Source: Lachnospira sp. | GTDB taxonomy: Bacteria > Bacillota > Clostridia > Lachnospirales > Lachnospiraceae | Direction: 5' to 3' | Assembly (NCBI GenBank): GCA_017621205.1 | Contig: JAGATQ010000017.1 | Location: 62,001 to 126,000 of the forward strand | Length of the DNA stretch: 64,000 nucleotides | Part shown: positions 9,011-17,457 of the stretch, piece by piece | Layout of the letters: the number at the start of each line of letters is the position of its first letter | Position numbering within the stretch: position 1 is the first letter of the stretch | Made by a program: the position numbers and the translations under genes | The notes under the pieces: generated by a model | Databases searched by the model: none | What the model saw: the letters and a program-made list of their open reading frames with translations, nothing else | Told to the model about the DNA's origin: nothing

Positions 9011-11923
9011 TTATCTCTTCCTTTCAAAAACAATTGTTACTTTAAACAAATCCCCATCAAGCTCTATCTGAAAACTTCCATTTTGCAATGTTGTTAAGCT
9101 CTGGGCAATAGACAAGCCTAATCCACTGCCCTCCGTCGTTCTTGAAGCATCCCCTCTGACAAATCGTCCGGTAAGCTCCGATACATCTACCGTCAACGGA
9201 GATTCCGATATGTTTTTCAGACACAGGACAACTTCATTTTCCCTAGATTCAAGATTTAGATACACTCTTGTACCCGGCATTGCATATTTATATATATTCT
9301 GGAACAGATTCTCAAATATTCGGTAACATCTTCTGCCATCCGCAAAGATAACGATTTCCTCCTCCGTTATCTTAGGCACAAGTGTCAGGTTTTTCTCTGA
9401 AAACTTATCCTCAAACTCTCCAATGGTCTGGGACAACAGCTCTGTCATATTTAAGTCTACCGGCTCCAAATCAATATTTCCCGTGCTTGCCTTCGACGCC
9501 TCTACCAAATCCTCCGTCAACTGCTTTAACCGTTGGGATTTCTGTTCTAACACCTCGATATAACCCTTTAGCGGCTCCTCTGATACATGCTCCCGCTTCA
9601 TCAAATCTACATAATTGATAATCGAAGTAAGCGGTGTTTTAATATCATGGGACACGTTCGTAATCAGCTCTGCCTTTAACCGTTCGTCCTTAATACTCTG
9701 GGCAACCGCCTTTTCCAGCCCGTCGCCAATGTGGTTAATCATTTCTGCCAGCTGCTTCTTATCTCCGCTCATATTCTGCGTATTAATCTTATAGGACAAA
9801 TCCCCATTGGTAAGTTGCTTAATTCCATCGACAATACTATCAAGCATCTTCTGGTCCAGCGCAAGCCGGTAAATATCATGTGCTTCTAATAGCAGAACAG
9901 CACATAAGGCAAGGAAAAAGAGCAAAATCAATACACCGATGCCGGAGCACATCGCCACCACCATCATAAACAAACAGCCCATCACACCAAGCAGCAATCC
10001 TACCCTTTTTACAATTGCTCTTTTCGCATATGGAGTCGCCTGCCAGATTTCTGCAAAAAACTGTTTTACAGCACAAAGACCGCCCTTCACCGAACCTGTA
10101 GACCTGGCATATATACGGTACAGCAACAGGTATTCCTTAAACCGGTGTGCCTTTAACAACCGAATACAGCTATGGAAATATTCTGTTATAACAACATAGG
10201 CAATCCCAGTCAAAAATACAAAAGCAATTCCCACAGCTATAAGACGGACAAAGGGATTAAAGTGCATTCCAATATTACACACACCAACAAGCAGTGCCAT
10301 GGCAGCTCCAAAAGAACAAGCAAATGCCACCCCATAAAACACCGTCTTAGTAAAAAGAAGGTGATAATCCCTTTTATACGGCTGTGCCGGAAGCATCCAA
10401 ATAATTGCAACAATCAATAAAACAGCCAAAATCGCAAGCAGAACCTCTGCAAGTATAATACCACTCTTGTGTGCCGCTGCCAGAGAAATCAGATAATTAA
10501 CCCCCAGGGCATTAAAACCAAAACCAGCATCCAGACGCAGTTCCACCCTTATAATCTCATTACACTCCTTTATCGTCTTAAAAAAATCCTTCTCCTTTGA
10601 AAAATCAACTCCCTTGATATTGGTTGATACCGTTTTTGTATCCCTGTCATAAACCAGGGTATCTCCCCCCTCCAGCCGCATTCTCTCGCAATTAGAAAGA
10701 ACCTGCTTTTTTCCGTTTTCATCAAGATACGTAATCGCATAATCAAACTGATTCATTATCCGGGAACTAAAGGTATGTGCCCATCCCCATTCTCCTTCAT
10801 GCTCCTCCAGATAGCTTTGCACGCTGAGATATGCCAATATATCCTGAACAGTCGAAAACGGAGTCGTAATCAGGGATTTCTCAAAGTTTTCCCGGGAGCT
10901 GTAATCCAACAATGCAGTTGGAATATAAAAGTCCTTCGAAATAGAAACATCCCTCATCGCATAATCATACTGGGTATCTTTCGCATCTAACAGAAAATGT
11001 CCATTGCCATCCTCCCCGCCGGAATACGAATAAATAATAAGGCTGCCGTTAAATTCATTATAAAAGCCTTTAGGGGCTTTCCCGGTTCCAGCAGTATCTT
11101 TCTTTTCGGTTGTCCCATCTGCCCTCTCGGTAGTCTCATCTACTCCCTCGATAACATCATCTTCCTCATCGTTTTCAGAAAACCGTTCTATGTCCCCGGC
11201 AAACTGATTTTGAATCAATTCCTGCTCTAAATTCTCTGCCGAACAGTACTTATCAAGCAACGCATAATATTCCCTTCCATTCAGATGAATAAAGCTTTTG
11301 ATATCTTTATCTCCTGTCAGCTCCTGCAAATTAATCCTAAGATTATCATAAAAAAACGCTTCTTCTTCCCCTCTGTCAAAACCGTCATAGATGCTTCCTG
11401 CAACATATGCATTCTCTTTTTTTATATCAGAATAGGAAACAGAATCCGCCGGAAGGGTATCCTCTGTAACCGCTTTCTCAACAAATAAATCCTTATCTGC
11501 CAATGCACTGTATTCCGTCAGGGAATACAATTTGTCAGAGAGAATGAAAGCATCCTCTGCCTTAATAAAATCATTGGCTTTCATATAAGCACAAACCTGA
11601 TTGGACCATGACTGCAATACATCATCAAACGCTGCACTGGTATAATACTCTTCCTTATTCTTACAGCCATCCTGCCAGAATTCCTCATAATCATAAAGTC
11701 CTACAAATAGCATTACACCAACACTAAGTAATAACAGAGTAAAAAAGAGTGCAATTCGCATCAACAAAACAGTCTTAGCACGCGGATCCTTTCTCTCCTT
11801 ATCTCTTGTCCCATTATGTTCGTGTTCCAAAGCACCATCCTCTGCAAACTCCTCTGTCCCTTCTTTTTCAGTCTTTTCCTCTTTCACAACCTTTTCTTTC
11901 ATAACCTTTTCTTCCTGATTCAT
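9011..11923 (-). CDS. Large membrane sensor histidine kinase
   Basis: A sensor kinase of about 970 residues, roughly twice the family's usual length. A charged, repetitive Lys/Glu N-terminus (about 1-50) precedes a membrane helix (about 52-77). Then comes an extracytoplasmic domain of some 400 residues, a cluster of about six membrane helices (about 490-690) and a HAMP-like linker. The HisKA motif is SHDIKTPLTSI with the phosphoacceptor near residue 758, followed by an ATPase domain ending in GSGLGLSIAQSL. The start at 11923 is chosen because AAAGGA lies 10 bases before that ATG; a GTG three codons upstream lacks spacing. It follows its response regulator gene by 14 bases. The multi-helix middle suggests sensing in or at the membrane, possibly of envelope stress or antimicrobial peptides, which is inference only. 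Confidence 0.9.
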   Translation of the reverse strand: MNQEEKVMKEKVVKEEKTEKEGTEEFAEDGALEHEHNGTRDKERKDPRAKTVLLMRIALFFTLLLLSVGVMLFVGLYDYEEFWQDGCKNKEEYYTSAAFDDVLQSWSNQVCAYMKANDFIKAEDAFILSDKLYSLTEYSALADKDLFVEKAVTEDTLPADSVSYSDIKKENAYVAGSIYDGFDRGEEEAFFYDNLRINLQELTGDKDIKSFIHLNGREYYALLDKYCSAENLEQELIQNQFAGDIERFSENDEEDDVIEGVDETTERADGTTEKKDTAGTGKAPKGFYNEFNGSLIIYSYSGGEDGNGHFLLDAKDTQYDYAMRDVSISKDFYIPTALLDYSSRENFEKSLITTPFSTVQDILAYLSVQSYLEEHEGEWGWAHTFSSRIMNQFDYAITYLDENGKKQVLSNCERMRLEGGDTLVYDRDTKTVSTNIKGVDFSKEKDFFKTIKECNEIIRVELRLDAGFGFNALGVNYLISLAAAHKSGIILAEVLLAILAVLLIVAIIWMLPAQPYKRDYHLLFTKTVFYGVAFACSFGAAMALLVGVCNIGMHFNPFVRLIAVGIAFVFLTGIAYVVITEYFHSCIRLLKAHRFKEYLLLYRIYARSTGSVKGGLCAVKQFFAEIWQATPYAKRAIVKRVGLLLGVMGCLFMMVVAMCSGIGVLILLFFLALCAVLLLEAHDIYRLALDQKMLDSIVDGIKQLTNGDLSYKINTQNMSGDKKQLAEMINHIGDGLEKAVAQSIKDERLKAELITNVSHDIKTPLTSIINYVDLMKREHVSEEPLKGYIEVLEQKSQRLKQLTEDLVEASKASTGNIDLEPVDLNMTELLSQTIGEFEDKFSEKNLTLVPKITEEEIVIFADGRRCYRIFENLFQNIYKYAMPGTRVYLNLESRENEVVLCLKNISESPLTVDVSELTGRFVRGDASRTTEGSGLGLSIAQSLTTLQNGSFQIELDGDLFKVTIVFERKR

Positions 11924-11937
11924 ATTCTTCACATCCT

Positions 11938-12648
11938 TTACTTTTTAGGAGCCTCCATTTTGTAGCCCTGCCCCCATACGACTTTTAAATATCTTGGTTC
12001 CTTAGGGTTAATTTCAATCTTTTCCCGGATGTGGCGGATGTGTACAGCGACGATATTGTCTGCACCGATAGCTTCCTCCTCCCAAATCTGCTCATAAATC
12101 TGGGAGGTAGAAAATACCCGTCCCGGATGCGACATTAGAAAGTATAAAATAGAAAATTCAATCGGTGTCAGCCGCACCTCTTCTCCATCTACACTCACCT
12201 GCTTGCTCTCATTATCCAAGGTCAGACCATCTATGATAAGCAACTCCCCTTGCGTCTGACGTTTATTACCCTCTGCCGTATTCAGGGTAGTATAGCGTCT
12301 TAGCTGACTTTTGACCCTTGCCACAAGCTCTAACGGATTAAAGGGTTTCGTAACATAGTCGTCTGCCCCGATATTTAACCCTAATATTTTATCCGCATCC
12401 TCCGACTTTGCCGATAGTATAATGACTGGTATGTTGCTCTGTTCACGAAGCTTCATGGTTGCACGAATCCCATCAAGTTTTGGCATCATAATATCAATCA
12501 AAAGCAACTGTATCTGTTCCTTCTTAAGAATAGAAAGTGCCTCCATCCCATCGTACGCCTTAAACACCTGATAGCCCTCGGTACTCAGATAAATACTGAT
12601 TGCCTCCACGATTTCCTTGTCATCATCACATACCAAAATATTATACAT
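11938..12648 (-). CDS. OmpR/PhoB-family response regulator
   Basis: A 236-residue DNA-binding regulator. The receiver domain (about 1-120) has the acidic pair DDD near residue 8-10, phosphoacceptor Asp52 (LLIDIMMPKLDG), the conserved SAKSE and the Lys of VTKPF. A winged-helix OmpR-type domain (about 137-234) carries RLTPIEFSILYFL and DNIVAVHIRHIREK. The sequence is closest in feel to VanR-type regulators. GAGGAGG precedes the ATG at 12648. It is the first gene of a two-gene operon with the large kinase. The 190-base upstream gap holds an inverted repeat and two direct repeats, which are possible binding sites for this protein itself. Confidence 0.93.
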   Translation of the reverse strand: MYNILVCDDDKEIVEAISIYLSTEGYQVFKAYDGMEALSILKKEQIQLLLIDIMMPKLDGIRATMKLREQSNIPVIILSAKSEDADKILGLNIGADDYVTKPFNPLELVARVKSQLRRYTTLNTAEGNKRQTQGELLIIDGLTLDNESKQVSVDGEEVRLTPIEFSILYFLMSHPGRVFSTSQIYEQIWEEEAIGADNIVAVHIRHIREKIEINPKEPRYLKVVWGQGYKMEAPKK

Positions 12649-12699
12649 TTTCTGTCCTCCTCACCACATGGTTCGTTAATTAAATAAACCCCTGTGTTG

Positions 12700-12748
12700 C
12701 AGGTAAGTAATTGTAAAACGGTATTTTTGTTTCACAATTACTTACCTG
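12700..12748. promoter_or_regulatory. 15-bp inverted repeat upstream of the response regulator
   Basis: CAGGTAAGTAATTGT (12700-12714) is perfectly repeated in inverted orientation at 12734-12748; pairing continues inward for four more bases after one mismatch. No T-run follows on the minus strand, so it is unlikely to be the helicase gene's terminator. It sits 52-100 bases before the regulator ATG, in the likely leader or promoter, and fits an operator or leader hairpin. Confidence 0.5.
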
Positions 12749-12764
12749 TCACTACTATAATCAA

Positions 12765-12800
12765 GAAAAATTAAGATAGGTTGTAAAGAAACCTTAAGAT
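12765..12800 (-). promoter_or_regulatory. Direct repeats, possible response-regulator binding sites
   Basis: On the minus strand ATCTTAAGGTTTC (12788-12800) and ATCTTAATTTTTC (12765-12777) are 13-mers differing at two positions and offset by 23 bases, about two helical turns. OmpR-family regulators commonly bind such same-face direct repeats. They lie just upstream of the gene pair they might control. No computed motif supports this yet. Confidence 0.35.
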
Positions 12801-12837
12801 ATTATGAAGAATATCCTTATAAATTTATAACCCAAAC

Positions 12838-15405
12838 TTATTTCGTCCCTCCCTCCCAAAACCGCTCAATCTCCTGCCTTACATTATTGATACCTACATA
12901 TCTACAGTCCTCCCACTCCTGTGGAAACAAGCTTTTATACTCCGGATATCGGAAACGGTCATCCATCAGAAGTATAATCCCCTCGTCCTGACTGGTTCGA
13001 ATGACCCGTCCTGCTGCCTGCAATACCTTATTCATACCGGGATAGATGTAAGCATAGGCAAAGCCATCAAAACCCTGCTCCTTAAAATAGCAGTTTATAA
13101 TATCCCGCTCGATACACACCTGTGGCAAGCCGTTGCCTACTACAAATGCCCCAATTAACTGGTCTTCCTTTAAATCTATTCCTTCCGAAAAAATACCACC
13201 AAGAATACAAAAGGCAATAAGCGGTAAATCATCCTTGTGCTGAAATTCTGCTAAAAACTGCTCCCGCATCTCCTCTGTCATATCATTTTCCTGTATCAAA
13301 AAGCGACGATCTTTATCAAGTCCACGTTCTACTGCCACAGCATAAACATCCTGCATCAGCTTATAAGAAGAAAAAAATGCCATATAATTCCCCGGCTTTA
13401 CCATCGCCGCTTCCATATAATCCACCATCCGTTCATACTGCTTTACACTGCGGCTCGCATATTTGCTTGTCACCCCGCTTGTAATGGCAAGAAAACGGTT
13501 GTCCTTTGGAAAAGGCGATGGGATATAGACCGCATGGTCCTCCTGCTGCCCGGTCAAAAGCTCCTTGTAATAATTAATGGGAAGCAGTGTGGCAGAAAAG
13601 AAAATAGCACTCCGCCCCTTTTCAAGTACTTCACCAAGCAATCTGCCCGGATTCACACAAAACAGATGAAGCCTCATCGATTTATTTCCCTCCGGTTCCA
13701 TATAGATAACATAATCCTCACTTAGCTTATCATACATATTCAGAAAATGATGCACATCAAAGTAGAACTCCATGACCTCATTATAGCCATCAAAATCCGT
13801 TGTCTTTTCTAACACCTTCTCCATACAAGAGACAAAACGCAACATGCAGACGGCAAGCTCATCACAGCTCTCTATCAGCTTATACTTTGCCCCGCTTAAA
13901 AGCACTTCATCAAGCTGTGTCTTATAGGCAAGAAGCTTCTTATTTATCTGATTTAAGCAACGCACCGTCTGTACGCCCTCCTCCTTATAAACAGGTTCGG
14001 GAAGTGCCTTTAACAGCTTTTTTACATGTAAAACACCCTCCTTAGAGAGCATGGCACTGTACATACTCCGTCCCCGCTCCACAAGGTTGTGTGCTTCATC
14101 AATTAAAAAAAGATACTCCCCCTTACCCGCCTGCTCAGAAAAAAATCGTTTTAACTGCACCTTCGGGTCAAAGAGATAATTGTAATCACAAATAACCGCA
14201 TCCACAAAAAGAGACACATCTAGCGAAAGCTCATAGGGACATACCTGATAACTCTTTGCATACTCCTCAATCAGCTCTCTTGTAATGGTAGTCTCGTTGG
14301 ATAACAGCTCATAAAGGCATTCATTCACCCGGTCATAATGCCCTCTTGCCCGCTCACATATCCCCGGATTACAGTTTCGCTCCTCAAGGATGCACAGCTT
14401 ATCCTTTGCAGAAATCGTCACACTGGACAGCGTAAGTCCTTCTTTCCGAAGCAATGTAAGACTCTCCTCCGCCACTGTCCGGGTAATCGTTTTCGCCGTA
14501 AGATAAAAAATTTTATCCGCCAGCCCCTCACCAATTGCCTTTACCGCAGGAAAAATTGTGGAAATCGTCTTCCCCACTCCTGTGGGTGCCTGACAAAACA
14601 AACGCTCTCCCCTCTTCATGCTGGAATACACCATGGCGGTTAAATCACGCTGTCCCGGCCGATATATAAAAGGAAAAACAGCCTCCTTCGCTGTTTCCCG
14701 CACTCTCCTTTTATGCTCTATCTCAAACTCCAAAAAACGGCTATACTGAAATATCACCTCAATAAACCACTTTTCCAATTCCAAAAAAGAATAATCGTAC
14801 CAGAATCGTTTTACTGTTTCTGATACGATCTGGACATAGGTAATCTGTACAATAATATTGGAAAGTCCATGCTGCCTTGCATACATATAAGCATAACATT
14901 TTGCCTGTGCCAGATGCAGTGCTTCCGGTTCTTCATATCCCATCACACTTCGGTACATGCACTTGATTTCATCAATCGTAATAATCTCTCTTTCCTCTTC
15001 CTCCATCTTCTGCATCGCTTCCTGCATATACTGTGGTAAGCCCTTCTTTAATGCCCCGGAAACGACACCGTCCGCCCGCCCCTCTACAGTAAGCATGGCA
15101 CAATCGATATCCATGGTAACTGACAACGGAACCTCCGGCTGATAATGGCTTCCTCCCCGGCTCTGAAGCTTTCGATGAAGCTTAGCCCCCTCCTGCATGG
15201 CATTCACATCCGTTCCCTGTCTGGTGCTGCTATCTATATCGCCATTTCTTAAGATAAATTCTATTAAATTCCGCACGGAAATACGGCAGGAGAGCTTCCC
15301 GGATTCTTCTGTTACTGTCCCCTGCTGTTTAACCTTATCTGAATCCTCCTGTTGTTTCAGCCTTTCTGATTTCGCTTGTTGCTGCCTTCGCATATTGAAC
15401 CTCAT
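12838..15405 (-). CDS. RecB/Cas4-like nuclease fused to XPD/DinG-family DNA helicase
   Basis: An 855-residue fusion. The N-terminal third carries the PD-(D/E)xK nuclease signature of the RecB/Cas4 type: His77 in EGAKLHRKL, Asp112 in GRADGV, Glu146-x-Lys148 in IDEIK, and QAKCY (Q167-x3-Y171). The rest is a superfamily 2 helicase of the XPD/DinG type with Walker A APTGVGKT (about 273-280), a cysteine set between them and the DEAH box that fits a 4Fe-4S cluster (CILEERNCNPGICERA, then VCPYE), DEAH in FLIDEAHNL, and helicase C motifs FFSATLL and AAGRVIRT. Expected role: 5'-3' unwinding plus single-strand cleavage in DNA repair. Its ATG overlaps the stop of the PhoR-like kinase gene (ATGA), so translation is coupled to a phosphate-type signalling operon. 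An IR at 12700-12748 lies downstream. Confidence 0.88.
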   Translation of the reverse strand: MRFNMRRQQQAKSERLKQQEDSDKVKQQGTVTEESGKLSCRISVRNLIEFILRNGDIDSSTRQGTDVNAMQEGAKLHRKLQSRGGSHYQPEVPLSVTMDIDCAMLTVEGRADGVVSGALKKGLPQYMQEAMQKMEEEEREIITIDEIKCMYRSVMGYEEPEALHLAQAKCYAYMYARQHGLSNIIVQITYVQIVSETVKRFWYDYSFLELEKWFIEVIFQYSRFLEFEIEHKRRVRETAKEAVFPFIYRPGQRDLTAMVYSSMKRGERLFCQAPTGVGKTISTIFPAVKAIGEGLADKIFYLTAKTITRTVAEESLTLLRKEGLTLSSVTISAKDKLCILEERNCNPGICERARGHYDRVNECLYELLSNETTITRELIEEYAKSYQVCPYELSLDVSLFVDAVICDYNYLFDPKVQLKRFFSEQAGKGEYLFLIDEAHNLVERGRSMYSAMLSKEGVLHVKKLLKALPEPVYKEEGVQTVRCLNQINKKLLAYKTQLDEVLLSGAKYKLIESCDELAVCMLRFVSCMEKVLEKTTDFDGYNEVMEFYFDVHHFLNMYDKLSEDYVIYMEPEGNKSMRLHLFCVNPGRLLGEVLEKGRSAIFFSATLLPINYYKELLTGQQEDHAVYIPSPFPKDNRFLAITSGVTSKYASRSVKQYERMVDYMEAAMVKPGNYMAFFSSYKLMQDVYAVAVERGLDKDRRFLIQENDMTEEMREQFLAEFQHKDDLPLIAFCILGGIFSEGIDLKEDQLIGAFVVGNGLPQVCIERDIINCYFKEQGFDGFAYAYIYPGMNKVLQAAGRVIRTSQDEGIILLMDDRFRYPEYKSLFPQEWEDCRYVGINNVRQEIERFWEGGTK

Positions 15406-16727
15406 TTCCCGAACCGGATTGTTATCCTCGTTCCCTTTCCCTCTTCACTGTCTACCAAAATCTCAGCCTTATGTAGCTCAACGATGTGTTTCACAATAGC
15501 AAGACCCAGTCCCGTTCCTCCCGTTTTTTTCGAGCGGCTTTTGTCCACCCGGAAGAACCGTTCAAAAATCCGTTCCTGATATTCTTTAGATATTCCGATT
15601 CCATCGTCTGCAATAAGAAGCTCCTGCCCTACTTTCACCCACAGGTTGCCACCGTCCCGGTTATAACGTATCGCATTGTCACATAGATTGTAAACTAATT
15701 CCTCCATCATATCCCGATTGGCATTGATGATACGCTTTTGCCCTGCTAAATGCAGTTGAACACCGTGCTTCATTGCTGCCGGCTCCAGCATATTAATACA
15801 ATTCTCACATATAGAATATAGCTCAACCTCCTCCATGTCAAGCTCCACTCCCACGGTCGCATCCAGTTCTGACAGATTGATAATATCATTAATTAAGGTT
15901 AGCAGCCGTTTGGAGCTTCTGTGTATCTCACTGGCAAAACGAATGGTCTCTTCACCGTTTGTCATTTTGTTTTCGATTAATTCCGAATAGCCGGAAATCG
16001 CTGTCAAAGGAGTTTTTAATTCATGGGATACATTGGCTGTAAATTCCTGACGCATCTTTGCTCCCTTTACAATATCCTCATGCTGTGCACGAATCAAATC
16101 GATAAAGGGATACAGCTCCTTATAGGCAGACACCTGCTCCAAATGGTCCAGATTACCTGCCATCTGCTCGATGGGGGACAAAAGGCTTTTGGTTAGATAA
16201 TGACCCAACAGAAAACAGAACAAAAAAAGAAAAAAGGCAATGACGATTATGAGCGGAAAGGCACTGAAAAACACACTAAATATATTTTCCGTTTCCTTTG
16301 CCACACGAAGCACATTCCCATTTTTCATTTTGACAGCATAGTAAAAGTTGGATTGGTTGATGGTGGCAGACATACGGATGGTTCTGCCCTCTCCCTTTTG
16401 AAATGCCTCAGAAATCTCCGGACGTTCCTTGTGGTTATCAAGTTTATCAATCGCCTCCTTACTATCATATACCACATCCCCATTGCTATTCACAACCGTG
16501 ATACGTACGTTTTCCTCTTTGGGCTGGATATCCACAGACTTCTGATAGAACACACCGGTTTCCTCTAACATATGTGCATAACCTGCTAAGCTCTCCATTA
16601 CCTCTCTCTGAAATATTCGATAATAGACAACGGTTGTCAGCAGCAGCGTGGCAAAGATTGCAATACTGACCGCCAGCATAATCCGTATATTTATTTTATT
16701 TTTCATCTTTGGACTTTTTTTATTCAT
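15402..16727 (-). CDS. phoR: PhoR-like sensor histidine kinase
   Basis: A 441-residue kinase: N-terminal membrane helix (about 13-38), an extracytoplasmic PAS-like domain of about 115 residues, a second membrane helix (about 150-175), a HAMP-like linker, HisKA motif ANVSHELKTPLTAISGYSEL with the phosphoacceptor near residue 235, and an ATPase domain (LCDNAIRYNRDGG, GGTGLGLAIVKHIVELH). ATG 16727 is chosen over the GTG at 16742 because GGGAGACC lies just before it. It follows the response regulator by 20 bases. The phosphate role is inferred from the symporter gene at the head of the operon and from PhoR-like architecture; it could still answer to another signal. Its last codons overlap the helicase start. 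Confidence 0.85.
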   Translation of the reverse strand: MNKKSPKMKNKINIRIMLAVSIAIFATLLLTTVVYYRIFQREVMESLAGYAHMLEETGVFYQKSVDIQPKEENVRITVVNSNGDVVYDSKEAIDKLDNHKERPEISEAFQKGEGRTIRMSATINQSNFYYAVKMKNGNVLRVAKETENIFSVFFSAFPLIIVIAFFLFLFCFLLGHYLTKSLLSPIEQMAGNLDHLEQVSAYKELYPFIDLIRAQHEDIVKGAKMRQEFTANVSHELKTPLTAISGYSELIENKMTNGEETIRFASEIHRSSKRLLTLINDIINLSELDATVGVELDMEEVELYSICENCINMLEPAAMKHGVQLHLAGQKRIINANRDMMEELVYNLCDNAIRYNRDGGNLWVKVGQELLIADDGIGISKEYQERIFERFFRVDKSRSKKTGGTGLGLAIVKHIVELHKAEILVDSEEGKGTRITIRFGK

Positions 16728-16747
16728 ACGGTCTCCCTGCACAATTT

Positions 16748-17416
16748 CTATTCTGCCTGATACCCTACGTTACGAACCGTTCTTATATGTACTGCGGCAT
16801 CCCCAAGCTTCTGTCTTAATGTTTTGATATGCATATCCAGGGTTCGGGATTCTCCTTCATAATCGGTCCCCCATACCCTCTCCATCAAAACATTCCGTTT
16901 TAACACAATTCCCGCATTCTGAACCAGAATAAGAAGCAGCTCGTATTCCTTAAAGGTCAGCTCCACAGTTCTGTCCCCCACCTTGCAGGTACGTCTTTGT
17001 GGCTCTAATACAATCTCACCTAACACCAGCTTCTCTTCTTTTTCTCCATTGCTGCGACGAAGCAAAGCCTTCACCCTAGACAACAGCTCCATCACACCAA
17101 AGGGCTTTGTGACATAATCATCGGCACCGGAATCCAGCCCCTTTACCTTATCAATTTCGGACGTCTTCGCTGTAACCATAATAATGGGAAGGTATCTCGT
17201 TTCTGCTTTTCCCCTCAGCTTCTCTACAATGGAAATGCCATCCTCATCCGGCAGCATAATATCAAGAATAACCAGATCCGGCTTTTGCACCTTTAGCCGG
17301 GAGTAAAACTCAGCCGCACAATCGAAGCCCTCCACTGAATATCCACAATTTTTCAAGGAAAACATCTCAATCTCTTTAATATTTGTATCATCCTCAACAA
17401 TATAAATCAATGCCAT
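16748..17416 (-). CDS. phoP: PhoB/PhoP-like response regulator
   Basis: A 222-residue OmpR-family regulator. Receiver domain (about 1-115): EDD at 8-10, phosphoacceptor Asp52 in LVILDIMLPDEDG, Lys in YVTKPFG. Winged-helix domain (about 125-222): VELTFKEYELLLILVQN and SRTLDMHIKTLRQKLGD. ATG 17416 follows GGGGGAGTACA, a better initiation site than the upstream TTG. It lies between a Na/Pi symporter gene (41 bases upstream) and its cognate kinase (20 bases downstream), which supports control of phosphate uptake. The TTTTAC repeats ahead of the symporter gene (19497-19524) are the likely target. Symbol given by context, not by any specific residue. Confidence 0.87.
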   Translation of the reverse strand: MALIYIVEDDTNIKEIEMFSLKNCGYSVEGFDCAAEFYSRLKVQKPDLVILDIMLPDEDGISIVEKLRGKAETRYLPIIMVTAKTSEIDKVKGLDSGADDYVTKPFGVMELLSRVKALLRRSNGEKEEKLVLGEIVLEPQRRTCKVGDRTVELTFKEYELLLILVQNAGIVLKRNVLMERVWGTDYEGESRTLDMHIKTLRQKLGDAAVHIRTVRNVGYQAE

Positions 17417-17457
17417 TGTACTCCCCCTTTCCAAGCTGGTTTTTGTCCGTTTCTCCC

